A stretch of 56,984 nt of DNA from positions 1 through 56,984 of the forward strand of contig JBEKTY010000031.1 of the NCBI GenBank assembly GCA_049515555.1, written 5' to 3'. The DNA comes from JBEKTY01 sp049515555 (lineage in GTDB: Bacteria > Planctomycetota > Planctomycetia > Pirellulales > Thermoguttaceae). Positions 16,299-24,953 of this stretch are shown piece after piece; position 1 is the stretch's first letter; each line of letters begins with the position of its first letter. The notes below the pieces were generated by a model. The model saw only the letters and a program-made list of their open reading frames with translations, ran no database searches and was not told where the DNA came from. Made by a program: the position numbers and the translations under genes.

Positions 16299-17837
16299 TC
16301 AAGTCAGGAACGCCTCGAAGAGAGAATGGCTTATGGGCCGCGTTGCCGGGTAGAGGTCACGATAGGTACGAATCCATCGAGCGTAATGGGCGGCACGGCC
16401 GGGGTCGGGTTGGTAGATCGTGCCAGGGCGATATACGTGTCGCCACGCGTCTTGCAGATCATGGTACAGGCCCACACCGATCCCCGCCAGGATCGCCGCG
16501 CCCAACGGCGACGCCTCGGCCACCTCGGATACCTCAATCGCCTGCCCGAGCGTATCGGCCTTGTTCTGCATCCAGAAGTGATTTCGCGTGGCCCCACCGA
16601 CCATCACGAAACGCACGAACGGTTCTTCCAGCACGGCCCGCAGGGCGCCGAGCATCTCCACGAACTGATAGTCGAGCCCTTCGATCATGGCCCGAAGCAG
16701 GTCGCCGCGCGTGGCGCACGTACTGAGTCCTACGAAAGCGCCCAGGCTCTGGGGATCAACAATCGGGCATGCCGCCGAAGACATGTGCGGCAAGAACATC
16801 ACGCCCCGGGCGCCCGGAGGAGACGCCTGGGCCTCGGCCATCAGCGTCGCCCAAGGCACCGCGTCGGCGCCGTCCGAGGTCGTCGGCACGAATTGCCGGC
16901 GGAACCACTCCAGCATTTCGGACGCGACGTTGCCGCCCCAGATCGCGTGCTGGCCGCGTGCGACGTGGGCCTGGACCGTCATTCCGGCGCAGCGCAGGTC
17001 ATCCTTCAAGACGGGCCGGTCGGCGACGGTCGTGACGGTCTCCCACGTGCCCGTCACGTTGAGCACCATGCCCGGCTGAAACACGCCGACCGGCAAGGCT
17101 CCGCAGAGATGATCGTGGCCGCCGAGCACGACCGGCGTTCCCTCGGGCAAACCCGTGGTCTCGGCCGCCGCGCGGTGTACCTGGCCGATGGGCGTGCCGC
17201 TGGGCAAAGCCTCGCACAGCAATCGACGGTCGATGCCGGATAGCGCCAGGAGTTCATCGGACCAACGGAGGGTCCGCTGATCGAACAGGAGCGTGCAGGA
17301 CGCCATGCTGTAATCGGTGACGCAGCGGCCGCAGAGTTGGAAGTTCAGGAAATCTTCGATCAGCAGCCATTTGCTGGTTCGCTTCAGGATTTCCGGTTCG
17401 TGTTCGGCCATCCATAGGATCCGCAGGGCCGAGTTGATGGGCCAGAGAGGATTCCCGCCAATCGAGAAGACCTTGGCTGCGCCGACGTGCTCTTGCCACC
17501 AGTCGAACTGAGGGCGAGTGCGCGGATCATGCCAACTGATGAACGGATAAAGCCAGCAGCCGTCGTCGTCGACGGGCAGACCGTCCATGCCCATGCCCGT
17601 AACGGCCACGGCCCGGATCGACCGCGGCTCGGCCAACTGGCTCACCGCTTCGCGGATTGCCTCGGCGGCGCCCCCCCAAATCTGCTCGGGCTGCCAAACG
17701 GTCCACTGGGGATGCTGTGGGTTGGGGTGGAACCGCTGCGTGGGCCGACTGCCACTGGCGAGCACATTACTGTTGAGATCATAGGCGATGGCCTTCAGGC
17801 TGGTTGAGCCGAGGTCGATCCCCATCAAACAATCCAT
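16299..17837 (-). CDS. FGGY-family carbohydrate kinase, xylulokinase-like
   Basis: 512 residues from the ATG at 17837 (CGAGG upstream); the frame runs 17 codons further without a better start. The N-terminal ATP-binding loop is MGIDLGSTSLKAIAYDL. Sugar-binding region residues include AVTGMGMDGLPVDDDG and SWHDPRTRPQ. The FGGY catalytic base lies in GGHDHLCGALPVG (Asp242), and the C-terminal domain has FVMVGGATRNHFWMQNKADT and SPLGAAILAGIGVGLY. It phosphorylates a ketose with ATP in the cytoplasm. The layout favours xylulose or a similar pentulose. A second, quite different FGGY kinase lies in the facing operon. Confidence 0.92.
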   Translation of the reverse strand: MDCLMGIDLGSTSLKAIAYDLNSNVLASGSRPTQRFHPNPQHPQWTVWQPEQIWGGAAEAIREAVSQLAEPRSIRAVAVTGMGMDGLPVDDDGCWLYPFISWHDPRTRPQFDWWQEHVGAAKVFSIGGNPLWPINSALRILWMAEHEPEILKRTSKWLLIEDFLNFQLCGRCVTDYSMASCTLLFDQRTLRWSDELLALSGIDRRLLCEALPSGTPIGQVHRAAAETTGLPEGTPVVLGGHDHLCGALPVGVFQPGMVLNVTGTWETVTTVADRPVLKDDLRCAGMTVQAHVARGQHAIWGGNVASEMLEWFRRQFVPTTSDGADAVPWATLMAEAQASPPGARGVMFLPHMSSAACPIVDPQSLGAFVGLSTCATRGDLLRAMIEGLDYQFVEMLGALRAVLEEPFVRFVMVGGATRNHFWMQNKADTLGQAIEVSEVAEASPLGAAILAGIGVGLYHDLQDAWRHVYRPGTIYQPDPGRAAHYARWIRTYRDLYPATRPISHSLFEAFLT

Positions 17838-17907
17838 GGCGGCGCCTCGCGGAAAGCAACCGGTCGGAAAGGCGGTCAGGGCCCGCACGGGAATAACTTG
17901 GCCAATT

Positions 17908-17988
17908 GGGTGGCACGCCCTGCAAGGGCGTGGCCGGTGTAAGGCGTGGATTTACCGGCCCGCCACGCCCTTGCAGGGCGTGCCACCC
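17908..17988. repeat. 27-bp perfect inverted repeat (arms 17908-17934 and 17962-17988)
   Basis: The arms are exact complements, starting GGGTGGCACGCCCTGCAAGG, with a 27-nt loop. The element lies between two minus-strand genes (SMP-30-like and FGGY kinase). It is GC-rich, and the RNA would form a very stable stem. Its position and form suggest a dispersed palindromic repeat, possibly with an effect on the mRNA. Confidence 0.88.
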
Positions 17989-18081
17989 GTCGCAAAACTT
18001 GCACAATTCATTTCCGCGCGGCTGCTTCCAGGTGCCTTGCACTGGTCGCCTAAGCGGGCATGCGTACAGCCACATCGGCTC

Positions 18082-19224
18082 TCACGGCCGTTGCAGGCGT
18101 TTCCGCAGCGGCAGCAGCGCCTTCCTGGCCGGACTCGGCGAGGCAGCCGAAAGCGGAATCACCGACAATGTTGCCGGCATCTCCCACGTGGTGGCCACGA
18201 AGCCGGGGAACGGCCAGTTCATGTTGGAAACCACGACCGTGTTGCCGCGGACCAGGGCTTCGCACGGCTGGGACAGTTTACCCTTCTTCTTGTCCTTGAC
18301 TTCGCCGTTCTGACTGAACGTCGCTACGCTGCCGTCGGGGCTGATCACCTGAATGGCATTATTGGCCGAATCCGCCACGTACAGTTTGTCGGTGCGCGTG
18401 TCGCAGGACATCCCGTCGCAGTTCTTCCAGAAGGGAGCCTGGGCAAAGAGCTTATTGGACTTGACGTCGCCCTTGGCGTCCAGCTCGAGCTTGAACAGGA
18501 GGCCGTCGCTGAACAGGCCCACGAACAAGTTGCCCTTGCTGTCAAAAGCGATGCCATCCGCTCCGAAGGCCCACTCCTGCTTGTGGCTCTCGAAGGTGGC
18601 GATGACGTGCGGGTCGTCCTTCAGCGGGGTCTTGAGCGTCACGTTCTCCTCGTCCAGCTTGAACCGCAGCACCGCGCTTTTCATCGTGGGGTTGTAGCCT
18701 TCTTCCAAGACCGACTCGGTGATGTAGACACAATCGCCGCGGATGGCCGTGCCGTTGGCCACGTTGAAGCCCGTGGCCACCAGGATCATCTTGTCCACCT
18801 TGCCGTCCTTGACCACCAGCCGCCACATGCGAGACTTCTGATTCTTGTCTTTCATGTACTGCATGTCCGCCAGGTACAAATCGCCTGACGCAGCCCGGCT
18901 GACGCCCATCGGGGCGATGCGGTTGATGGGCGCGTCGTAGCCCGGGTAGGGCGTCGGGAACTTGTAGAAGACCTCGGCCTTGTTGTCGGGGGTGATCCGC
19001 ATCAACCGCGGCGGCGACTTCTCGTCGTTGAAGTTCGGGACGGAAAGAATGATGCTGCCGTCCGGTTGGAGCGACATGCCGTCGGGCGTATTGCAATCGT
19101 CCGGCAGCGCCACCAGCAGTTGGGCCGGCGTACCCTTAGCCGCCACGGCGTCGCCCGCCGCGATTGCGATTCCCGGCAGCAATAGTCCTGTAACCAGCCC
19201 CGCGATTCTCACGAACTTGCCCAT
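18082..19224 (-). CDS. Exported SMP-30/gluconolactonase-like beta-propeller protein
   Basis: 380 residues from the ATG at 19224 (GAGGAGC ahead of it); the upstream M codon lacks a site. The signal peptide is MGKFVRIAGLVTGLLLPGIA, cleaved near IAAGD. The rest is six-bladed-propeller-like: DGMSLQPDGSIILSVPNFND, GVSRAASGDLYLADMQYM, AFGADGIAFDSKGNLFVGLF and CDTRTDKLYVADSANNAIQV. This is the SMP-30 / gluconolactonase layout; lactonase activity is likely only if the metal ligands (Glu, Asn, Asp) are conserved, which I did not verify. A strong promoter lies just upstream, and a 27-bp inverted repeat separates it from the kinase. Confidence 0.82.
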   Translation of the reverse strand: MGKFVRIAGLVTGLLLPGIAIAAGDAVAAKGTPAQLLVALPDDCNTPDGMSLQPDGSIILSVPNFNDEKSPPRLMRITPDNKAEVFYKFPTPYPGYDAPINRIAPMGVSRAASGDLYLADMQYMKDKNQKSRMWRLVVKDGKVDKMILVATGFNVANGTAIRGDCVYITESVLEEGYNPTMKSAVLRFKLDEENVTLKTPLKDDPHVIATFESHKQEWAFGADGIAFDSKGNLFVGLFSDGLLFKLELDAKGDVKSNKLFAQAPFWKNCDGMSCDTRTDKLYVADSANNAIQVISPDGSVATFSQNGEVKDKKKGKLSQPCEALVRGNTVVVSNMNWPFPGFVATTWEMPATLSVIPLSAASPSPARKALLPLRKRLQRP

Positions 19225-19272
19225 TGTGTTGCTCCTCGAAAAAGAACGCCGTTGATTTGGGACCAAACCGGC

Positions 19273-19300
19273 ATTATAGTATGGCCTGCGGGCAGGTCAA
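19273..19300 (-). promoter_or_regulatory. Sigma-70 promoter of the SMP-30-like gene
   Basis: On the minus strand TTGACC and an exact TATAAT are separated by 16 nt, about 42 nt before the ATG at 19224. This lies in the 150-bp divergent gap to the SDR at 19375, so an operator for both directions could overlap it. Confidence 0.6.
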
Positions 19301-19374
19301 TCCGGGGGAGGACATCGGCGCGCCGCTGTTGCCTCGACAACGGCCAAGGTGAAAGCCGGTCCAAGGAATGATTC

Positions 19375-20175
19375 ATGAATGTGGAGAAAATCATTGACTT
19401 CACGGGGCGTAGGGCACTGGTCACCGGTGCGGCCGGCGCCATCGGCCGGGCGATCGCCACGGGTTTGGCGGCCAACGGCGCACGCGTATTCCTTACGGAC
19501 CTGAATCCAGGGGCGCTGGAGGCCGCGGTGGCAGCCATCCCGGTTGGAAAGGACCGTGCCTGCGGTTTGGCGGCGGATGTGGCCGATGAGTCGCAGGTTC
19601 GCGAGCTTGTTGCCGCAGCCAAGACTGCGCTGGGCGGGCAAATCGACATCCTGGTGAATGTGGCCGGCATCGTTGCGCAGGGCAAGGTCGAAGAGATCGC
19701 GGTCGGCCAGTGGGACCAAGTCTTCGCCGTCAACTGCCGCGGCACGTTCCTGCTGACCAAGCACGTCGTGCCGCTGATGAAGGCCGCAAGGTACGGCAAA
19801 ATCATCAACTTCTCGTCGAAGTCCGGAAAGACCGGTTCGGCCCTGATGAGCCACTACTCCGCGGCCAAAGCGGCCGTCATCGGTTTCACGCAGGCACTCG
19901 CCTATGAGCTGGCCGATTGGGGCATCACGGTGAATTGTCTCTGCCCGGGCATCACCGAGGACACCGGCGTCTGGAACACCGTCAGCGCCGGCTACATTCA
20001 GAATCTCGGCAAGAGCCGTGACGAGGTGGTAAAGCAGTTCACGTCCAAGGTCCCGCTCAAACGGCTGGCGCACATCAACGACATCGTGGCCCTTACGCTG
20101 TTTCTGGCCGGCAACGGCGCCGATTACATGACCGGCCAGGCGATCAATGTCACGGGCGGCCGTGAAATGCACTAA
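19375..20175 (+). CDS. Short-chain dehydrogenase/reductase (SDR)
   Basis: 266 residues, with AAGGA ahead of the ATG. Classical SDR: cofactor loop TGAAGAIG (residues 17-24), Asp42 after strand 2 (favours NAD), NVAG near 95-98, Ser147/148, active site Tyr161-x-x-x-Lys165 (HYSAAKAAVIG) and CPGITEDTGVWN. It probably oxidises a sugar or polyol with NAD+. It is first gene of the rightward operon, 104 bp before deoC with an inverted repeat in between. The divergent promoter region to its left points to co-regulation with the leftward genes. Confidence 0.9.
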   Translation: MNVEKIIDFTGRRALVTGAAGAIGRAIATGLAANGARVFLTDLNPGALEAAVAAIPVGKDRACGLAADVADESQVRELVAAAKTALGGQIDILVNVAGIVAQGKVEEIAVGQWDQVFAVNCRGTFLLTKHVVPLMKAARYGKIINFSSKSGKTGSALMSHYSAAKAAVIGFTQALAYELADWGITVNCLCPGITEDTGVWNTVSAGYIQNLGKSRDEVVKQFTSKVPLKRLAHINDIVALTLFLAGNGADYMTGQAINVTGGREMH

Positions 20176-20178
20176 CGA

Positions 20179-20257
20179 GGGAAAAAGGGGACAGGCACCA
20201 TTTGCCGGAACGGCCCGGAGGGTGCTTCGCACAAATGGTGCCTGTCCCCTTTTTCCC
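20179..20257. repeat. 26-bp perfect inverted repeat (arms 20179-20204 and 20232-20257)
   Basis: The arms are exact complements (beginning GGGAAAAAGGGGACAGGCAC) with a 27-nt loop. It lies between the SDR stop and the deoC start, both on the plus strand. The same motif is common in Planctomycete genomes in my recollection. The RNA form would be a long A/T-capped stem. Confidence 0.88.
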
Positions 20258-20279
20258 GGGGCTAAGACAAGGACAAAGC

Positions 20280-20966
20280 ATGAAGTCATTCAATATTGCC
20301 GAAGTCGCCGCCGCGATCGACCACGCGGTGCTGAAACCCAACTTCACCGAGACCGACGTCAAGAAGCACGCGCAGATGTGCATTGCGCGAGGCGTGAAGA
20401 GCATGTGTGTCCGGCCGTGCGACGTGGCCCTGGCCGCGAAGTGCCTGGCCGGCAGCAAGGTTCTCGTTTCTGCCGTGATCGGCTTCCCGCACGGCCATCA
20501 CCGGCCGGAAGTGAAGGCTCTTGAAGCCGAGCTGGCCATCCGGGACGGCGTGGGCGAGCTCGACATGGTCATGAATATCGGCGCGTTTCTGAGCGGCAAT
20601 CACGACGAGGTCCGTCGCGACATCGCCGCCGTGGTCGCCGTGGCCCGGCCCAAGGGAGTGCTCGTCAAGGTCATCCAGGAGAGCGGCTATCTGACCCTGG
20701 AGCAGGTGGCCCAAGCCTGCCGCATCAGCGAGGAAGCGGAAGCCGACTTCGTCAAGACATCCACCGGGTTCGGGCCGGGAAGCGCTACGCCCGAAATCAT
20801 CGATGTCATGATCAAGACGGTCGGCGGCCGGCTGGGGGTCAAGGCTTCCGGCGGGATCCGCGACTGGAAGACGGCCGTCGGTTACCTGGCTCAAGGCGCC
20901 ACGCGGCTGGGCGTCGGCTCCACCGAAGCCGTGTTGGACGGAGGCCGGTCCAGTGACGACTATTAG
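20280..20966 (+). CDS. deoC: Deoxyribose-phosphate aldolase family protein
   Basis: 228 residues from the ATG at 20280 (AAGGAC just upstream). Class I DeoC aldolase: Asp95 in GELDMVMNIG, the Schiff-base Lys159 in DFVKTSTGFGPG and Lys188 in GVKASGGIRDW, all as in the family. The known reaction is reversible cleavage of 2-deoxyribose 5-phosphate to glyceraldehyde 3-phosphate and acetaldehyde. No nucleoside phosphorylase or phosphopentomutase is near, so it may act on another sugar phosphate here. The gene overlaps the next one by 14 bp, so the two are translationally coupled. Confidence 0.92.
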   Translation: MKSFNIAEVAAAIDHAVLKPNFTETDVKKHAQMCIARGVKSMCVRPCDVALAAKCLAGSKVLVSAVIGFPHGHHRPEVKALEAELAIRDGVGELDMVMNIGAFLSGNHDEVRRDIAAVVAVARPKGVLVKVIQESGYLTLEQVAQACRISEEAEADFVKTSTGFGPGSATPEIIDVMIKTVGGRLGVKASGGIRDWKTAVGYLAQGATRLGVGSTEAVLDGGRSSDDY

Positions 20967-21999
20967 AGCGGTTGTCTATCGCGGCCCGCTCGACGTGCGC
21001 TGTGAACAAGTGCCGCTTCCCGGATGCGGTCCCGACGAGATCCGGGTGAAGGTGGACGCCTGCGCGGTCTGCGGCTCGGATTGGAAGGCCTATAAATCCG
21101 GCAACCCGCGCATAAAGCCGCCCATTGTCATGGGCCACGAATTCACGGGCCTGATCGAGACGGTAGGCGGCCTGGTAAGCGGTTGTGCGGTTGGCGAGCG
21201 CGTGGTGATGGCGACCAGCATTTCCTGCGGCGAATGTCTCTATTGCCTGCGCGGCTGGCGGAATCTGTGCACCGATCTGCGGCCCATGGGTTTTCATTAC
21301 CCTGGCGGCATGGCCGAGTTCGTCACGATTCCTGCACGCGGGCTGCAGCAAGGCCACCTCGTCAAGGTCCCTGCCGGCGTCGCGGCAATCCATGCTGCGC
21401 TTTCCGAGCCCTTGAGTTGTTGCGTGAACGCCGCCGAGAACTGCGCTATTGCCGCCGCCGACGTGGTTGTCGTGCTCGGAGCCGGGCCGATGGGCCTTCT
21501 CAACGCCTGTGTTGCCCGCGAACTTGGCGCGGCCAAGATCATCCTCAGCGAGCCCAATCCTATGCGCCTGCGCCAAGCCGAGAAGTTCGGCTTCAATCGG
21601 CTTGTGAATCCCGCCGGCGAAAACCTGGCCGACGTGATCAAAGGCGAAACGCAGGGCTACGGCGCCGACGTGGTCATTGTCGCCGCTCCCGCTGCGCAAC
21701 CGCAGGAGCAAGCCCTGACGCTTGTACGCAAGCGTGGAACGGTGTGCCTCTTTGCGTCGCTGCCGGCCGGCAAAGCCATGCTCCACGTCGATAGCCGGGC
21801 GATTCACTACGGTGAATTACGGATCGTGGGCACCAGCGATTCGACGGCGGCCCACGTCCGGCGCGCGGTGCAACTTATCGCCGGCCGCTCCCTGCCGATG
21901 GACAAGATTGTCAGCCATGTGCTGCGACTCGACGATATTCAGGAGGCGCTGGCTTTGATGGAAAGCGGCGAGGCGCTCCGTACGGTGCTCGTGCCGTAG
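20953..21999 (+). CDS. Zinc-dependent medium-chain dehydrogenase
   Basis: 348 residues from the GTG at 20953, with GGAGG before it; it starts inside the deoC frame. Catalytic zinc ligands are Cys40 (CAVCGSD) and His62-Glu63 (MGHEFTG); the structural zinc has Cys92, Cys95, Cys98 and Cys106. The Rossmann fold is at VVVVLGAGPMGLLNACVA. The layout is the sorbitol/threonine dehydrogenase type. It probably oxidises a polyol or sugar alcohol to a ketose with NAD+, ahead of the kinase. Zinc ligands are intact, so it should be active. Confidence 0.93.
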   Translation: MTTIRAVVYRGPLDVRCEQVPLPGCGPDEIRVKVDACAVCGSDWKAYKSGNPRIKPPIVMGHEFTGLIETVGGLVSGCAVGERVVMATSISCGECLYCLRGWRNLCTDLRPMGFHYPGGMAEFVTIPARGLQQGHLVKVPAGVAAIHAALSEPLSCCVNAAENCAIAAADVVVVLGAGPMGLLNACVARELGAAKIILSEPNPMRLRQAEKFGFNRLVNPAGENLADVIKGETQGYGADVVIVAAPAAQPQEQALTLVRKRGTVCLFASLPAGKAMLHVDSRAIHYGELRIVGTSDSTAAHVRRAVQLIAGRSLPMDKIVSHVLRLDDIQEALALMESGEALRTVLVP

Positions 22000-22058
22000 C
22001 GGGGGATTGCGCCTCGATCGCGGCGATTGTCCGATGTTGTGACGGGAGACCTGGATAC

Positions 22059-22811
22059 ATGGACCTGAAACTGAAGGACCGGGTCGTGTTGGTGACCGGC
22101 GGTTCGCGCGGCATCGGCAAGGCAATTTGTGTGGCCTTCGCGGCCGAAGGCGCAAAGGTCGGCGTCAACTACCGGCAGGGCCGCAAGGAAGCCGAATCCG
22201 TGGCCGACGCGATTGGTCATCGGCAGGCCCTCGCAATTCCCGGCGATTTGGCGAAGACCGAAGATGTCACCGCGATGTTCGATCAGGTCGAGAGGGCGTT
22301 TGGCCCGTTGGACGTGCTTGTCAACAATGCCGCTTACTGCCCGAGCGGCCCGATCGAGAGTTACACGTGCGAGGAGTGGGAGCACACGTTTGCCGTCAAC
22401 GTCACGGGCGCATTTCGCGCCAGCCGGGAGCTGATCGTGCGGCTTCGCGCCCGCGGTGCGCGGGGAACGATCGTGAATGTCGTCTCGCAGGCGGCGTTCC
22501 TGGGTTCCACGTCCGGCCACCTGCCCTACGACGCCAGCAAAGGCGCGTTGGTTTCCATGACCCGCTCCATCGCCCGCGAAGTTGCCGAGGAAGGCATCAA
22601 CGTCAACGCCGTGGCGCCGGGCATGGTCATGACGGAGATGGTCGCCAGGATCTGGGAAGAGCGAAAGGAGAAGTACCTGGCCCGCATTCCTCTACACCGG
22701 ATCGCCCGACCGGAGGAGATCGCCAGTGTCGTGGTCTTCCTTGCGTCGGACGCCGCGAGTTATATGACCGGCGCGACCGTGGACGTGTCGGGGGGCGTAC
22801 TCATGCGATAG
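22059..22811 (+). CDS. Short-chain dehydrogenase/reductase (SDR)
   Basis: 250 residues, with GGGAG about ten bases before the ATG. Classical SDR motifs: TGGSRGIG (13-20), NNAA (89-92), Ser143, Tyr157-x-x-x-Lys161 (PYDASKGALVSM) and the APGMVMTEM segment. It resembles the FabG-like sugar/polyol group. It is the second SDR in the operon and is different from the first at most positions outside motifs, so the two probably act on different steps. It follows the zinc dehydrogenase by 59 bp. Confidence 0.9.
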   Translation: MDLKLKDRVVLVTGGSRGIGKAICVAFAAEGAKVGVNYRQGRKEAESVADAIGHRQALAIPGDLAKTEDVTAMFDQVERAFGPLDVLVNNAAYCPSGPIESYTCEEWEHTFAVNVTGAFRASRELIVRLRARGARGTIVNVVSQAAFLGSTSGHLPYDASKGALVSMTRSIAREVAEEGINVNAVAPGMVMTEMVARIWEERKEKYLARIPLHRIARPEEIASVVVFLASDAASYMTGATVDVSGGVLMR

Positions 22812-22922
22812 TTCGAGGGCGATCCGAGGCGCCTGTTTGGATACGCCCACACGTCGAGACTTGCGCAACCTTCCTCCAGCCAAAGCCGTTCCCCTGCGGA
22901 TCGGTACCCAAAGGAAGCTCCC

Positions 22923-24437
22923 GTGGCCCAATACCTGCTTGGCATCGACGCTGGCAGTACGATGACCAAGACCGCACTCTTTACGACGGACGGGACCGAA
23001 ATGGCGGTCTCCGCCTTTCGACCGGATCTGATCGAAGTCCACCCTGGCTGGTCGGAACGCAATGACGACCGGCTATGGGAGGACACGGCCAGGGCCATCC
23101 GCAATGTGCTCGCCAAGTCGGGTATTGCGCCGTGCGAAATCGCCTGCGTCGCCTGTACCGGTTATGGGAATGGTCTGCACCTGGTGGACGCGGCCGGCGA
23201 TCCCGTGCGGAACGGCATCAACTCGATGGACACGCGCGCACGGTGTTGCGTGGACCGGTGGCTGGCCGACGGCGTGCATCGACAAGCCTTGCCAAAGACG
23301 GCCCAGAGCCTTTGGCCCGGACAGCCCAACGCACTGCTGCGCTGGCTGCGCGATCACGAGCCGGAGAGCCTGAAGAAGGCCTCCTGGGCGCTGCTTTGCA
23401 AGGACTACATCCGCTCGCGCCTGTGCGGAAAGATCCATGCGGAGCTCAGCGACATGTCGGCGACGAGCCTGATGAGCGTCGTTGATGCACGTTATGACGA
23501 CGGGGTGCTGGAGCTGTTCGGGATCGCAGACTTGCGGCGATTGTTGCCGCCGCTGGTGCGATCGGCCGATATTTGCGGCGCAATCTCCGCGCAGACCGCC
23601 GCCCAAACCGGCCTGGCGCCGGGCACACCCGTTGCCGCTGGAATGTTCGACATCGATGCCTGCGCTTTGGCCTCCGGCATTGTCGATGGCGGCCCGATGT
23701 CGATCGTGGCCGGCACCTGGGGTTGTCACCAATACATCGCGCGCGAGCCCCTCGTTGATCCCGAGCTGTTCATGACCTCGTGCTACAGTATGCCCGGTTG
23801 GTACTTGATGCTGGAGGGGAGCCCCACTTCGGCATGCAATCTCGATTGGTTCGTGAAGGAGTTCCTGGCGGCGGACGCCGCAGCCGCGGCGCCGGCGGGC
23901 TCGTCGGACTTTGAGCGCTGCGAACAGATGGCGGCCTCGGTGCAGCCGCAGGCAGCGGATCCCGTGTTTCTCCCGTTCCTGTACGGTTCCAACGCGACGC
24001 CCGACGCGCGGGGCAGCCTTGTGGGACTGCAAGGACGACACCATCGCGGGCACGTAGCCCGGGCGGTTTATGAAGGTATCGTTTTTGCGCATCAGACGCA
24101 CCTGCTGCGACTGCTGCGGCACCGTCCCGCGCCGACGTCGATTCGCTTTGCGGGCGGGGCGGCGCGGAGTGCTTTTTGGGCACAGATGTTCGCCGACGGT
24201 TTCCAGATCCCGATCGAGATTCCGGCCGGCACGGAGCTCGGGGCGCTGGGGGCCGCCATCGCCGCCGCCGTAGCCTGCGGACTTTACGGCGATTTCCCCA
24301 CCGCCGTCGCAGCCATGACGCACATCGCGCGGCGCTATGAACCAGAGTTGACCAAACGGGAAATGTACGCGTCAAAGCGACGACGTTACGAATTGGCGGT
24401 CGATGCTCTAACCCCCATCTGGAAGGAGTTCTTGTGA
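22923..24437 (+). CDS. FGGY-family carbohydrate kinase
   Basis: 504 residues from a GTG start with AAGGAAG upstream. ATP loop: LLGIDAGSTMTKTALFTTDG. Other family segments are VACTGYGNGLHLVD, GINSMDTRA, the catalytic base Asp243 in GMFDIDACALASG, GTWGCHQYI, and RFAGGAARSAFWAQMFADG with GALGAAIAAAVACGLYG at the end. Its layout suits the L-xylulose / erythritol-type branch of the FGGY family more than glycerol kinase, but substrate cannot be told. It is the last gene of the rightward operon. It and the FGGY kinase at 16299 share only general family motifs, so two ketoses are probably phosphorylated. Confidence 0.9.
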   Translation: MAQYLLGIDAGSTMTKTALFTTDGTEMAVSAFRPDLIEVHPGWSERNDDRLWEDTARAIRNVLAKSGIAPCEIACVACTGYGNGLHLVDAAGDPVRNGINSMDTRARCCVDRWLADGVHRQALPKTAQSLWPGQPNALLRWLRDHEPESLKKASWALLCKDYIRSRLCGKIHAELSDMSATSLMSVVDARYDDGVLELFGIADLRRLLPPLVRSADICGAISAQTAAQTGLAPGTPVAAGMFDIDACALASGIVDGGPMSIVAGTWGCHQYIAREPLVDPELFMTSCYSMPGWYLMLEGSPTSACNLDWFVKEFLAADAAAAAPAGSSDFERCEQMAASVQPQAADPVFLPFLYGSNATPDARGSLVGLQGRHHRGHVARAVYEGIVFAHQTHLLRLLRHRPAPTSIRFAGGAARSAFWAQMFADGFQIPIEIPAGTELGALGAAIAAAVACGLYGDFPTAVAAMTHIARRYEPELTKREMYASKRRRYELAVDALTPIWKEFL

Positions 24438-24953
24438 ATCTGCCCCGTCAGCGGCACAGCCCGCGTCGCCTCATTACTCTGATGGTCGAGGACCAATCAG
24501 ACCCTCCCAACGCAAAGTCAGTCCAACATACCGAAAAGCCCCAGCAAGAATCGCCGATTCGTTGACGCTTCACGGGCAACGAGATCAACGACTACCGCGT
24601 CGCACCGGCGGCCGATCCAGAGTATCCATTCTGCTGCTGCGTCGAGGCCGATGTCAGTCCGATGGACCCGCGCAGCGCCGCGGGGAGCCGCCCTTGATGG
24701 GGAAGCGCACGGGAAATGATTATGGCGCGGACCGCTCAAATCGTTACAGCCCGCCCAGCCTGACCCTTGACAGTCGCTGATGGCAATCAGTCTCCGGGCA
24801 CGTTTGGTTTGATTCGCCGCCGAGAAGTTCTTACCTCCTGAATCCTTAACGGGCATGATAACTTGAAAAGCTGCAACAGGTTCTGATCGAAACTTCGCAC
24901 CACGAAAGTCGGTGGACCAGCACAGCCTTGAAGGTTGGATTTCGTCCGTTTGA
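24438..24953. other. Intergenic region, decayed coding sequence
   Basis: No intact gene. A plus-strand frame near 24570-24700 gives a protein-like stretch (FTGNEINDYRVAPAADP, then EYPFCCCVEADVSPMDP) that ends at a stop, and I cannot place it. It may be the remnant of an older gene, like the neighbouring hydrolase fragment. Confidence 0.35.

Noticed and set aside
17788..18888. Open plus-strand frame across the 27-bp inverted repeat
   Set aside because: It runs through a palindrome and antisense to two real genes, with no domain support.
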